Part shown: piece after piece, positions 1 to 8,314 of the stretch
Layout of the letters: every line of letters begins with the position of its first letter
Position numbering within the stretch: the stretch's first letter is position 1
Program-made: the position numbers and the translations under genes
Notes under the pieces: generated by a model
Told to the model about the DNA's origin: nothing
The model's input: the letters and a program-made list of their open reading frames with translations, nothing else
Database searches by the model: none
NCBI RefSeq assembly: GCF_026155325.1
Contig: NZ_JAPFPW010000003.1
Location: 175,789-239,788 of the forward strand
Direction: 5' to 3'
Length of the DNA stretch: 64,000 nucleotides
DNA from: Desulfobotulus pelophilus
GTDB lineage: Bacteria; Desulfobacterota; Desulfobacteria; Desulfobacterales; ASO4-4

Positions 1-101
1 GGGTTTCTCCAGGGAGCTTTGAAGATTTGTTCAAAAATGTATACAGAACCGTATCCGAGGCGGTGCGGGAAAATTCTTTCCCGGAAGCTCCTAAGAAATA
101 A
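1..101 (+). CDS. 3' end of an unidentified gene (partial)
   Basis: An open frame enters from the left edge in frame 3 and ends at TAA 99-101. The last 32 residues are hydrophilic and helical in character (…FEDLFKNVYRTVSEAV…, ending PEAPKK), which reads like a genuine protein C-terminus. One other frame is also open here but has a poorer composition. A hairpin with a T-rich tail follows at about 119-157. No family can be assigned from so short a piece. Confidence 0.5.
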   Translation, partial: VSPGSFEDLFKNVYRTVSEAVRENSFPEAPKK

Positions 102-118
102 ATGATAAGAAGCGATGA

Positions 119-157
119 CGATTCCCGGTGAAAGGGTAAGGTCCGGGATCTTTTCTT
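119..157 (+). terminator. Rho-independent terminator after the partial gene
   Basis: A CCCGG/CCGGG stem, extended by flanking GAT/ATC pairing across a one-base bulge, is followed by TTTTCTTT. It lies 18 bases after the stop of the partial gene and would also separate it from the convergent polA. Confidence 0.55.
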
Positions 158-261
158 TGCGGATGAGTCTTTCCGTGGTGTGATGCTGGTTTGGATACCC
201 GGTGACCTTTCCCTGCATGGGAGAGGACACCGGGTTGGAACAGGCTGGGCGCAAGGGAGCA

Positions 262-2949
262 TCAGTGGGCTTCGGACCAGTTATCCCCTGAAGCCAGATT
301 GACGAGAAGGGGCACCCTTAAGGGTACCACCGATTCCATAATTTGGCGGATCAGTGCGGCGGCCTCACTGGCTTCTTCTATCGGAGTCTCAAAAACCAGC
401 TCATCATGCACGGTCAGAAGCATACGGGTGGCCATTTTTTTTCCCCGCAGTGCATGGTCCACCCGGACCATGGCCATTTTGAGAAGATCGGCAGCAGATC
501 CCTGTATGGGGGTATTGACAGCAACCCGTTCGGCCATTTGTCTGAGGTTGTGGTTAGGGCTGCCGATGTCCGGCAGAGGGCGTATGCGGCCGAGCAGGGT
601 GGTGGTGAAGCCCCTTTCCCGTGCCTCTTCCACTGTTTTTTCCATAAACTCCTTCACACCGGCATAGCGGGCAAAATAATGGCTGATATAGGTTTTGGCC
701 ATTTTCTGGCTGATACCGAGTTCTCCCGCCAGCCTGTAGGGGCCCATGCCATACATGATGCCGAAATTGATGGTTTTGGCCTGGCGGCGGAGCTCCTCTG
801 TAATGAATGCAGGAAGGACCTGAAAAACTTCTGCAGCGGTTCTTGCGTGAATGTCTTCATTTTTTTCAAAGGATTCCCTAAGAATGGGGTCCTCCGAATA
901 GTGGGCAAGGAGACGGAGTTCGATTTGGGAGTAGTCTGCGGCCATCATCCGCCATCCTTTTTCCGGAATAAAAACCTTACGGATTTCCCGGCCTTCGGCG
1001 GTACGGATGGGAATATTCTGCAGGTTGGGGCTGGAGCTGGAGAGTCGTCCTGTGGCTGTGACGCCCTGGTTAAAGCTGGTATGGATGCGGCCTGTAACGG
1101 GAGAAACCAGTTGCTGAAGGGCATCGGCATAGGTGTTTTTGAGTTTGGCGAGGCTTCTGTGACGCAGAACCCTGGCAGGCAGGGGGTGCTGGGATGCCAG
1201 AGTCTCCAGCACGGATACGTCTGTAGAATATCCTGTTTTCTTTTTGGTTTTTTTCTGTACTGGGAGTTCGAGGACCTCAAAAAGAATCCGTCCCAGCTGT
1301 TGGGGTGAATGGATATTGAAGGACTCTCCTGCCAGAGAGTGAATTTCTTCCGTAAGGGTGTGGAGTTCTTTTTCCATGGCTATGGAAAGCTCTTTCAGCC
1401 GGTCTGTATCCACACGGATGCCTCTGTTCTCCATGTGCATGAGTACGGGGACAAGGGGCATCTCCAGAGTATCAAAAAGGGAGACCAGACTTTTTCCCAT
1501 GAGCTCTGGCTCCAGTTTCCGCCAGAGGGCAAGGGTCATATCCGCGTCCTCACAGGCATAGGGAACGGCTTTTTCTGAAGATGCGTGTTCAAATCCCATT
1601 CCTTTTGCGGACACGACTTCTCCGTAGGGGGTATTTTTGTGTCCCAGAAGATCCAGAGTCAGCGAGTCAAGGCTGTGGCTGCTCCGTGTGGGGTCCAGAA
1701 GGTAGCTGGCCACAAGGGTGTCTTTAAGCGGGCCTTCCAGAGAAAAGCCGTGTTGGGAGAGGATGGTCCAGTCATATTTAAGATTCTGGGCAACTTTGAT
1801 AATATTCGGATCGGAGAAGAGAGACTGCAGATCTTCCCGTATTTCTTCAAGGGAGAGCTGCTCCGGAAAACTGTCTTTCGCGTGCAGGAGAGGTATATAG
1901 GAAGCCCTGTCCTCCTGCCAGCTCAGGGCGATACCCACCATGTGAGCGGAAAGTGCATCCAGGCCTGTGGTTTCCGTATCAAAGGCCATGATTCCTGCGT
2001 CTCGGATGGCGGCCACCACCTCTTTCAGCTGGTGCACGGAGACAACGGCCCGGTAGTCTTTTTCTCTGGTTGCCGTCCGTGGTGGCGGCGGGGTCTCTTT
2101 GGCAAACTGTTCCTCCAGCTGGCGGAAGTCAAGTTCCCGGAAAAGGGAAGTCAGCTTTGGGGTATCGGCCGGTTTTTTCAGCCATTCTTCCGGCCTGAAG
2201 GTCACGGGGGCGTTGCGGTCGATGGCCGCCAGCCTGCGGCTCAGAAAGGCCTTGTCTCTGTTCTGGATGAGATTCTCCACCAGCTTTTTTTTGCCTATCT
2301 GTGGCAGGGCTTCATAGACTTTTTCAAGGCTGCCATATTGGGCAATGAGGCTTGTGGCTGTTTTAGGCCCGATACCTGGAACACCGGGGATGTTGTCTGA
2401 GCTGTCACCCATGAGGGCCATCATGTCCACAATACCCCGGGCATCAAATCCGAAACGCTCTTTGAGGGTGTTTTCATCGCTCCAGGAGTCCTTCATGGGA
2501 TCGAAAATCCGGGTGCCTTCGTTCACCAGCTGGAGAAAATCCTTGTCTCCGGTTACAAGCACCACCTGAAAACCGGCCTCACCGGCCTGCAGGGCAAGGG
2601 TGCCAGCAAGATCGTCGGCCTCCCAGCCTTCCATGGAAAGAATGGGAAGGCCCAGCGCCTCGCTGACCGCATGGATGCGGGGTATCTGACAGGAGAGATC
2701 CTCGGGCATGGGCGGGCGGTTGGCTTTGTAGTCCGGATAAATTGTATGGCGGAAATTGGGACCTCTGGTATCAAAGAGAACGCCTGCATAAACGGGCTGG
2801 CAGGTTTCCATGAGTTTGATCAGGGTACGGGTGAAACCGAAAGTGGCATTGGTGGGTTCGCCTTTGCTGCTGGAAAGGTTGCGGATGGCGTGGTAGCTTC
2901 GGTAAATGTAGGCGGAACCGTCTATCAGATAAAGGGTGGGTGCAGTCAT
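262..2949 (-). CDS. polA: DNA polymerase I
   Basis: Replicative gap-filling and repair polymerase of 895 aa, close to the usual bacterial length. The N-terminal 5'-3' exonuclease spans about residues 1-285, with YLIDGSAY at the start, the VTGDKDF acidic motif near 133 and the GIGPKTA helix-hairpin-helix near 193. The 3'-5' exonuclease domain begins near 300 and keeps the DxE pair (D324, E326 in FDTETTGLD), so proofreading should be active. Polymerase motif A (DYSQIELRLL, D672), motif B (RRQAKTINFG, about 721-730) and motif C (VHDELVFE, about 848) are all present. The gene diverges from the CoA-binding gene at 3055 across 105 bp. A 7-8 bp inverted repeat (ACCCGGTG/CACCGGGT, about 197-235) lies past the stop but lacks a U-run on this strand. 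The identification is secure. Confidence 0.98.
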   Translation of the reverse strand: MTAPTLYLIDGSAYIYRSYHAIRNLSSSKGEPTNATFGFTRTLIKLMETCQPVYAGVLFDTRGPNFRHTIYPDYKANRPPMPEDLSCQIPRIHAVSEALGLPILSMEGWEADDLAGTLALQAGEAGFQVVLVTGDKDFLQLVNEGTRIFDPMKDSWSDENTLKERFGFDARGIVDMMALMGDSSDNIPGVPGIGPKTATSLIAQYGSLEKVYEALPQIGKKKLVENLIQNRDKAFLSRRLAAIDRNAPVTFRPEEWLKKPADTPKLTSLFRELDFRQLEEQFAKETPPPPRTATREKDYRAVVSVHQLKEVVAAIRDAGIMAFDTETTGLDALSAHMVGIALSWQEDRASYIPLLHAKDSFPEQLSLEEIREDLQSLFSDPNIIKVAQNLKYDWTILSQHGFSLEGPLKDTLVASYLLDPTRSSHSLDSLTLDLLGHKNTPYGEVVSAKGMGFEHASSEKAVPYACEDADMTLALWRKLEPELMGKSLVSLFDTLEMPLVPVLMHMENRGIRVDTDRLKELSIAMEKELHTLTEEIHSLAGESFNIHSPQQLGRILFEVLELPVQKKTKKKTGYSTDVSVLETLASQHPLPARVLRHRSLAKLKNTYADALQQLVSPVTGRIHTSFNQGVTATGRLSSSSPNLQNIPIRTAEGREIRKVFIPEKGWRMMAADYSQIELRLLAHYSEDPILRESFEKNEDIHARTAAEVFQVLPAFITEELRRQAKTINFGIMYGMGPYRLAGELGISQKMAKTYISHYFARYAGVKEFMEKTVEEARERGFTTTLLGRIRPLPDIGSPNHNLRQMAERVAVNTPIQGSAADLLKMAMVRVDHALRGKKMATRMLLTVHDELVFETPIEEASEAAALIRQIMESVVPLRVPLLVNLASGDNWSEAH

Positions 2950-3054
2950 GGCCCTGTTTCCTTAAAAGAGTTTGGTGCTTGTTCCCTGTGGGGATACCCA
3001 TGGAGACTGATCTGTACCATGGGGCATTGGAAAGGACAAGAAAGGAGAAAAACC

Positions 3055-3480
3055 ATGCGTAAGGGACGTATTTTGGAACAGGATGCGGATATCCGCAAGG
3101 CTCTGCAGGAAACAAAGAGCATAGCCGTACTGGGTATGAGCCCCAGGGCGGAGAGGGATTCCAATAAAGTAGGGCGGTATCTTCTGGATGCGGGGTATGA
3201 AGTGATTCCCGTGAACCCGGCCGGGGGTGAAATACTGGGGTTGGCCGTTGAGGAAACAATCGAGGACCTTGTAAAGGGATCGGTGGATATCCTGGACATA
3301 TTCCGGAAGTCAGAAGATGTGGCAGGGCATGTGGACGCGGCCATTGCCCTGCAGCCCAGAGTAGTCTGGATGCAGCTGGGGGTTGAGAACGGGGAGGCTG
3401 CGGCAAGGCTTACCGAGGCCGGTATGGATGTGATTATGGATAAATGTATTAAGGTGGAACATGCCAGACTCTGTAGATGA
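3055..3480 (+). CDS. CoA-binding domain protein (YccU type)
   Basis: 141-aa single-domain Rossmann protein of the CoA_binding (YccU) family. The motif IAVLGMSPRAERDSNKVGRYL near residues 23-43 is the typical nucleotide-binding start, followed by GYEVIPVNP and a late VIMDKCIKVEH. Family members bind CoA or NAD-like ligands in the cytoplasm; no reaction is established. The ATG at 3055 follows an AAGGAG-like site (about 3041-3047). The frame is open much further upstream but that part lies antisense to polA and is not expected to be translated. The last 20 bases overlap the next small gene, suggesting coupled translation. Confidence 0.88.
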   Translation: MRKGRILEQDADIRKALQETKSIAVLGMSPRAERDSNKVGRYLLDAGYEVIPVNPAGGEILGLAVEETIEDLVKGSVDILDIFRKSEDVAGHVDAAIALQPRVVWMQLGVENGEAAARLTEAGMDVIMDKCIKVEHARLCR

Positions 3481-3703
3481 AAGAAAGCCGGGCCAGGGTA
3501 CCGGATACCGGGAACGTCGTAAAAAGGCACGCATGGAACCCTGCCACTGGTGTCGTGCAACAGCTCCTTTCGTGTGGCATTGCCGCTGTGGCTTGCGGAT
3601 CTGCCAGACCTGTATGGACGAGAATTTCTGGGGGCTTTCCTGTAACGGTATCACCTGGGTCTGCCCGGATTGCGGAGATCAGAATGGTTTCGGCAATCAG
3701 TAG
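3461..3703 (+). CDS. Small Cys-rich (zinc-ribbon-like) protein
   Basis: 80-aa basic protein starting inside the end of the CoA-binding gene (20-bp overlap). It contains eight cysteines arranged as CHWC, CRC, CQTC and CPDC-type clusters plus one isolated Cys, together with several Trp and His. That spacing is typical of two treble-clef or zinc-ribbon sites. No named family is recognised. The overlap with the upstream gene and the dense Cys pattern argue that it is a real gene; whether it acts with the CoA-binding protein is unknown. Confidence 0.65.
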   Translation: MPDSVDERKPGQGTGYRERRKKARMEPCHWCRATAPFVWHCRCGLRICQTCMDENFWGLSCNGITWVCPDCGDQNGFGNQ

Positions 3704-3709
3704 GATGTC

Positions 3710-4336
3710 TCAGGGAGAAAGAAAATCATGCAGCCTGTCAAGGGTCTGAATGTGGAGTTCGGCTCCCAGATCTTCTGCACCATAGCCGATAAAATGGCAG
3801 CCTGCTTCCGAAGCGGCCCGGGCATCCAGAGGTGAGTCTCCGATGTAAAGAAGGTTCTCAGGAGAAAGGCCGAAGTGCTTTACAAGGGCGGTGAGCATGT
3901 CCGGATGGGGTTTGGGCCTGACCACATCCATGGATGTGATCAGTTTGTCAAAATACTTCGTAAGATCAAAATAATCGAGCAGAGGCCGTAGGGTGTTGGA
4001 GCGGTTGGTGGCCACGGCGGTTCTGTAGTGTGGCCGAAGGTTTTTCAGCAGTTTTCTCAGGTGGGGCTCCTCAATCATGAGGGGGAAGAGGTCCGGATAG
4101 TGAAAATGCTGCAGATTTTCTTTCACCTGATCCAGAGGAACCCGTCCCTCAAAAAGGTGCCGGATAGCTTCGGACGCGGTGTGCATGTGGACATGGTGAA
4201 AGTCCGCATCTGTCATGGGATCCAGGCCGAAGGCCTGAAGCTGGGTGTTATAATAGGTTCGGTTGGCTTCCGTGGAGTTGATCATCACTCCGTCACAGTC
4301 AAAGGCAACGGCCTGGATATTTCTGAACTGTATCAT
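3710..4336 (-). CDS. HAD-superfamily phosphatase (phosphoglycolate phosphatase-like)
   Basis: 208-aa haloacid dehalogenase hydrolase. Motif I is FDCDGVMIN (nucleophile D13, acid D15), motif II is the Thr of VATNRSN, motif III is the Lys of RPKPHPDM, and motif IV is YIGDSPLDA. A helical cap lies between motifs I and II, as in subfamily IA (Gph-like). The substrate cannot be read from sequence; 2-phosphoglycolate or another small phosphate ester is plausible. The ATG at 4336 is only 10 bases after the stop of the DUF1573-like gene, so the two are probably co-transcribed. The longer open frame upstream overlaps that gene antiphase and is not used. Confidence 0.88.
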   Translation of the reverse strand: MIQFRNIQAVAFDCDGVMINSTEANRTYYNTQLQAFGLDPMTDADFHHVHMHTASEAIRHLFEGRVPLDQVKENLQHFHYPDLFPLMIEEPHLRKLLKNLRPHYRTAVATNRSNTLRPLLDYFDLTKYFDKLITSMDVVRPKPHPDMLTALVKHFGLSPENLLYIGDSPLDARAASEAGCHFIGYGAEDLGAELHIQTLDRLHDFLSP

Positions 4337-4346
4337 GGTTTTCCTG

Positions 4347-5054
4347 TCAGGGCTGTTTTTCGGATGCAGGGCGGATGTCTCCCAGTACCCGGATTCTGAG
4401 TTCTTCCCGTATGGGGCTGTCAATCGTAAGCACCAGGGTGTCGAAATACCTGCCCGCTTCTTTTCGGGTATTGTGCGTCTGAATGAGATAACCGGGACGG
4501 CCATCTTTCAAAGGTGTAATGGAGAATTGAAAATCCTCACCTCTGAGAGCACGGATACTCTTTACCGTAAAGGGGTATTCTGTAAAGGGTGTCAGTGTAA
4601 GGTCACGGGAGATGGTTGCGTCGGGGCTGCCCTGAAGTCGGATAAGGGGTGGTTCCATCTTTGCAAAAGACTGGATGAATCCTCGGATTTCAAGGCGAAT
4701 TTCTTTTTGGCCCGGAACATTGGTCTGAACGGGTATGATCTGTACAAGGGTTCTGTCCGCATAGCCTAGCGTTTGTATACGGACATCAAGGTGTCCCTCT
4801 CCGCCGGGAGGGATGCGCCCCGTAAAAGAGGCAACGGAGCAGCCTCAGCCGGGGTCGACCCGAAGTATGCGCAGTTCACTGCTGCCGGTATTCTTCAGGA
4901 GGAATCTGTGCTGGATGGTGCTGCCCTCGGGAAGCGTTTCAAAGGTATGGCTTGCCTGAGGAACATAAAGCACGGGATTGGCATAAAGAAAGAGCGGGGC
5001 AAACAGCAGGAAGATGGCAAAGCCTGTTGTCCGAATCTGGAATCTGGTTATCAA
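4347..5054 (-). CDS. DUF1573-like exported protein, probable selenoprotein (in-frame UGA)
   Basis: A single reading frame of 235 residues runs from a TTG at 5054, preceded by a strong GAGGAGG site, to TGA at 4347-4349. It is interrupted only by one UGA at 4845-4847 (residue 70). The N-terminus is a signal peptide or anchor (residues 1-25, hydrophobic run then LYA/NP). Residues about 30-130 resemble DUF1573, an Ig-like ASH/MSP-type domain: F-L-L-K-N-T-G-S-S-E-L-R-I-L, then PG-UGA-GCS where the family has CGCT, then RIPPGGEGHLDVRI. UGA therefore falls exactly on the first conserved Cys, and the 166 codons beyond it stay open and protein-like, so selenocysteine is the best reading. A nonsense mutation is the alternative. 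A SECIS could not be confirmed by eye; a weak stem TGCTCCG/CGGGGCGCA starts 3 nt after the UGA. Function is unknown and the protein is likely periplasmic. Confidence 0.7.
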
Positions 5055-5163
5055 GATGGATGCCTCCTCTTCCATGTGGGGTCTTTGCATAAAATCTGCG
5101 TATCTTAGTGAAGGGATGTCTGGAATGTCAAGAAAACGCAATGCATGGAGGGGGTATCACAGG

Positions 5164-5598
5164 ATGGGAAGGGAGCTTTCCGTGCCCTTGTTCTGGTTTC
5201 TTATGGCTATACTGATTTTAATGCCCAGCCTTTCCTGTACGCAGCCATCGGAGGATTTCTGGATTTCCCAGCAATCCCTGCGAAATCTGATGGAAGCGGA
5301 GATGCCCGGGGTTCTGCTCATGGATGTGCGGGAGGTGGCGGAGTTCCGGCGGGCTCATATACCGGGTTCGGTGAACATTCCTTTGTCCTATCTTGAAACA
5401 CATGCAGGCCATGTGGGAAAGTTGCTGAAAGCCCGCGAAGATATGGAGACCATGGTTCTCATATGCAATACCCACAACCGGAGCAGGCGGGCGAGGGAGA
5501 TTTTGCAAAAAGAGGGAATCGGATGGAGAATATGGGTTCTTGAAATGGGGGTGACAGGCTATTTTACCGGGAAGAAGGCCTCTGCAGACCTGTTGTGA
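5164..5598 (+). CDS. Exported rhodanese-like protein
   Basis: 144 aa, with an N-terminal hydrophobic segment (residues about 7-25) ending in SLSC, which may be a weak lipobox or a plain signal peptide. The rhodanese domain spans about 40-140, with MDVREVAEF, HIPGSVNIPL and the active-site loop ICNTHNRSRRA whose Cys would carry the persulfide. Such proteins move sulfane sulfur or act as thiol-dependent regulators. The ATG at 5164 follows GGAGGGGG at 5145-5152; earlier in-frame ATGs at 5116 and 5125 are possible but lack such a site. It diverges from the DUF1573-like gene. Confidence 0.85.
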   Translation: MGRELSVPLFWFLMAILILMPSLSCTQPSEDFWISQQSLRNLMEAEMPGVLLMDVREVAEFRRAHIPGSVNIPLSYLETHAGHVGKLLKAREDMETMVLICNTHNRSRRAREILQKEGIGWRIWVLEMGVTGYFTGKKASADLL

Positions 5599-5680
5599 AC
5601 CGGCATGATAGGCTGCATCAGTAGATTCATATCCTGTTGAATGCACGTAGAAGACAGAAGCGGCAGCAAGCAGGCCGATG

Positions 5681-5733
5681 ATGCCTGTAATCTGGATTGA
5701 AAGACCAGGTTGCAGGCATTTTTATTGTTTTTT
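5681..5733 (+). terminator. Strong Rho-independent terminator after rhodanese gene
   Basis: A 15-bp stem with two G-U pairs (ATGCCTGTAATCTGG against CCAGGTTGCAGGCAT) is followed by TTTTTATTGTTTTTT. It lies 83 bases after the rhodanese stop. Confidence 0.85.
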
Positions 5734-5794
5734 AATCCCGTTTTTTTCCTTTTATAGTAGGCGGTTGGGTCGGAGTCTTAAAATTTTTTAAATG

Positions 5795-5814
5795 TTAAAC
5801 AAAAAATTGTTGAC
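5795..5814 (+). promoter_or_regulatory. Palindromic operator overlapping a -35 box, copy 1 (upstream of nhaC-like gene)
   Basis: TTAAACAAAAAATTGTTGAC contains the inverted repeat AACAA-N4-TTGTT and ends in TTGAC, a -35-like box. A nearly identical 20-mer lies at 7544-7563 before the regulator gene, and both copies follow an AAATTTTTT tract by 14-16 bases. Two copies in front of two units of one cluster suggest an operator for the regulator encoded between them. The 5' leader to the ATG at 5990 would be long (about 150 bases), with nothing else recognised in it. Confidence 0.5.
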
Positions 5815-5989
5815 GCTGTTTTTCTGACCGGCTAGGTATTCAGTTACATCCATTCCACGATTCCCATCTCCAGTGTATGTGCGGAGGAGAGAGACTGTAA
5901 TCGGCGGTTTCCAGGGATTCATGAAGAGATGAAGACTCATCTTTTCTCCAGATATTCCCGTGTTTTTCCTTAACCAGAGGAGGCAGAAA

Positions 5990-7408
5990 ATGGCTGATAT
6001 AAAGGAAATGACAGAAGCGCGTCTTGAGATGAGGGGAGGGATAGCCGGAGGGATGATTCCCCTGTTTATCCTCATGGTTGGTCTTGTGTGGCTTTCCGTG
6101 GCAGAGAGGGGAGGAACGAAACCTTTCTGGGCTTGTGCCTGGCTGGCCCTTGCCATAGGGCTGTTTTTTGCCAGAGACAAGGGAGAGTACTGCCGTGCAG
6201 CCATGCGTGGTATCGGTAATGATACGGGCATTGTTATTGTTACAGCCTGGCTTTTTGCCGGTGTTTTTGGAAAGCTGATGGTGGCCGGTGGGCTGGTTAA
6301 GGGGCTGTTGTGGCTGGGCATGACAACGGGTGCTCAGGAGTCAGTCTTTACGCTGATGGTGTTTCTTTCCGCCATGCTGTTTGCTCTGGGTACGGGAACC
6401 AGTACGGGAACCTGTATAGCTCTGACCCCTGTTTTATATCCAGCTGGTTATTTTCTGGGTGCGGATCCTGTCATGCTGGGGCTGGCCATATTGTCGGGTG
6501 CTGCCTTCGGGGATAATCTTGCGCCGGTATCCGATACGACCATCGTCTCAGCCTATACACAGGGTGCGACTATGCGCAATGTTGTCAGAAGCCGTTTTCC
6601 TCTGGCCATGGCAGCCGCATCCATTGCCGGGGTAATTTTTCTTGTTTTTGGAGGAGGGGGCCATATTCATCCCCTGCCGGAAATAGAGGCGCAGATGGAT
6701 CCTTTTGGAGCTCTGATGCTGATGGCTCTGGTTGTTGTGGTGGTGTCGGCCCTTATGAAGCGTCATATTGTGGAGTCTTTAATTTATGGCAATCTGGCGG
6801 CTGCGGTAATCGGAATGATGACAGGCAGTACAACCCTCTCTGCCATTTTCAGCATACCATCGAAACGGGGTGTTTCAACGGGCCTGATAGAGGATGGCAT
6901 CAATGGCGTGGTGGGGGCGATTATTTTTGCCATTCTGATTCTTGCCGTTACACAGATTTTGATAGAGAGCGGTATCATGAAGCGTATCCTGCGCTTTGCG
7001 GAGCAGGCGGTGGTAAGTTCGGTACGGCAGGCGGAGCTTTTTATTGTTGGCGTTACCATTCTCGCATCCATACCCATTTCGGCCAATGCGCCCGCTGAGC
7101 TCCTTGTGGGGCCATCCCTTGTGCGGCCCATGGGGGAAAAGTTTGAGCTGGCCGCTGCGCGGCGTGCCAATCTCATGGACTGTGCCGTATGCACGGTTTT
7201 TTTCACCCTGCCATGGCATATCGTTGTGGCTGCCTGGTATGCTGCCATAATAAGCTCCTCTGAGGCTTATGGCATTGCAGCTCCTCCCATCAGCTCTGCC
7301 CTTTATAATCCCTACTCATGGGCTTTGCTGGCCGTGTTGCTTTTTTCCGTTTTTACGGGTTGGAATCGAAAATATCGAAGTGACGAATCAGAAGAGGACC
7401 TCATCTGA
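5990..7408 (+). CDS. NhaC-family Na+/H+ antiporter-like permease
   Basis: 472-aa polytopic inner-membrane protein with about ten to twelve hydrophobic segments. The NhaC family signature GAAFGDNLAPVSDTTIVSA lies near residues 165-183. Related proteins exchange Na+ for H+, and several homologues are thought to carry organic acids or amino acids such as malate or lactate. The ATG at 5990 follows AGAGGAGG with 6-base spacing; an upstream in-frame ATG at 5960 lacks such a site. It is the first gene of a cluster with a YheO-type regulator, RidA, a PLP lyase, a racemase and a DAACS symporter, so uptake of the cluster's substrate or ion balance during its uptake is a reasonable guess. Confidence 0.85.
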   Translation: MADIKEMTEARLEMRGGIAGGMIPLFILMVGLVWLSVAERGGTKPFWACAWLALAIGLFFARDKGEYCRAAMRGIGNDTGIVIVTAWLFAGVFGKLMVAGGLVKGLLWLGMTTGAQESVFTLMVFLSAMLFALGTGTSTGTCIALTPVLYPAGYFLGADPVMLGLAILSGAAFGDNLAPVSDTTIVSAYTQGATMRNVVRSRFPLAMAAASIAGVIFLVFGGGGHIHPLPEIEAQMDPFGALMLMALVVVVVSALMKRHIVESLIYGNLAAAVIGMMTGSTTLSAIFSIPSKRGVSTGLIEDGINGVVGAIIFAILILAVTQILIESGIMKRILRFAEQAVVSSVRQAELFIVGVTILASIPISANAPAELLVGPSLVRPMGEKFELAAARRANLMDCAVCTVFFTLPWHIVVAAWYAAIISSSEAYGIAAPPISSALYNPYSWALLAVLLFSVFTGWNRKYRSDESEEDLI

Positions 7409-7441
7409 TTGGTTGGTACAGGTAGTGGGTGGGTTGTTTGG

Positions 7442-7472
7442 GGGTGGTCACCGGAAGGCGATCACCCTTTCT
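7442..7472 (+). terminator. Probable terminator after the NhaC-like gene
   Basis: An 8-bp stem GGGTGGTC/GATCACCC (one G-U pair) with a 10-base loop is followed by a short TTTCTGTTG tail, 34 bases after the stop. The weak U-run makes it moderate, but it fits a separate promoter for the next gene. Confidence 0.5.
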
Positions 7473-7543
7473 GTTGTGTAAAAGAGGAAGGCCCTTTATT
7501 CTGAGCGGGATGGATAAGGGTTGCTTTAAATTTTTTGTAATAC

Positions 7544-7590
7544 TTCAACAAAAATTTGTTGACTTTGTCCCCGGAAAAGTAAATATTTTG
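7544..7590 (+). promoter_or_regulatory. Palindromic operator copy 2 with promoter, upstream of the regulator gene
   Basis: TTCAACAAAAATTTGTTGAC (7544-7563) holds a perfect 8-bp inverted repeat TCAACAAA-AA-TTTGTTGA. Its right arm merges into the -35 box TTGACT. A -10-like AATATT follows after 17 bases. A bound dimer would block RNA polymerase. The match with 5795-5814 suggests autoregulation and control of the nhaC-like gene by the same protein. Confidence 0.55.
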
Positions 7591-7613
7591 TACGGAAACA
7601 GTGTGGAAAGGAA

Positions 7614-8285
7614 ATGAAAAAAATGGATGAGAAAGAATACCTCTTTAAAATGCTCATACAGATTGCAGAGGCTTTTACGGCTATGTTTCCAAAAAATTTT
7701 GAAGTGGTGTTGCATGATCTGTCCGAGCCCCGTCAGTCCATTCGCCATATCAGTGGCAGTGTTACGGGACGCAAAGTGGGAGGTCCGGTAACGGATCTGG
7801 TCTTGAAAGCACTGTACAGGGAAGGATCGGAGGCAAAAGACCGGCACAACTATAAAACTACCAGCCGTGATGGCCGGACGCTGAAGTCCAGTACGGTTTT
7901 TATCCGGGACAGCCGTAACGAGGTGATTGGGGCCTTTTGTATCAATTTTGACACAACGGATTACAGCAATGCCGTTCATGCCCTTGAAATGTTTACCGGG
8001 CTTTTTCCGGGCATAGGCGGGCAGGAGAAGATGGAAACCTTTTCCGGTTCCATTGTGGAAACCATAGAGACCCTTTTTGAGCAGGCAGAAGCTAAAATTG
8101 GCAAACAGTCGGCCACCATGACCATGGAAGAGCGGATTGAAACCGTAAAGGAGCTGGATGCCAGCGGTGTATTCAAAATCAAGGGGGGCATTGATCAGGT
8201 GGCTCTGCTCATGGGTGTTTCAAAATATACGGTATACAATTATTTGAAAAGAATGCAGGCGGAAAAGGATATGCAGCGTATTTGA
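7614..8285 (+). CDS. YheO/DauR-type transcriptional regulator (PAS_6 + HTH)
   Basis: 223 aa. Residues about 8-130 match the YheO-like PAS domain: FEVVLHDLSEPRQSIRHISG, later RTLKSSTVFIRD and VIGAFCINFD. Residues about 165-220 form the C-terminal helix-turn-helix (VFKIKGGIDQVALLMGVSKYTVYNYLKRM). Characterised relatives include DauR, which represses D-arginine catabolism, so an amino-acid ligand and repressor role are likely. The gene sits between the NhaC-like permease and the ridA-lyase genes, and the palindromes at 5798-5811 and 7545-7562 are candidate binding sites. The ATG at 7614 closely follows GGAAAGGAA; an ATG nine bases later is also possible. Confidence 0.88.
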   Translation: MKKMDEKEYLFKMLIQIAEAFTAMFPKNFEVVLHDLSEPRQSIRHISGSVTGRKVGGPVTDLVLKALYREGSEAKDRHNYKTTSRDGRTLKSSTVFIRDSRNEVIGAFCINFDTTDYSNAVHALEMFTGLFPGIGGQEKMETFSGSIVETIETLFEQAEAKIGKQSATMTMEERIETVKELDASGVFKIKGGIDQVALLMGVSKYTVYNYLKRMQAEKDMQRI

Positions 8286-8314
8286 TCGGCAGGCAATGAT
8301 CCGAAAGGGAAATC

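Noticed and set aside
197..235. Terminator for polA
   Set aside because: The ACCCGGTG/CACCGGGT inverted repeat is perfect but has no U-run on the polA strand; left as a note in the polA entry.
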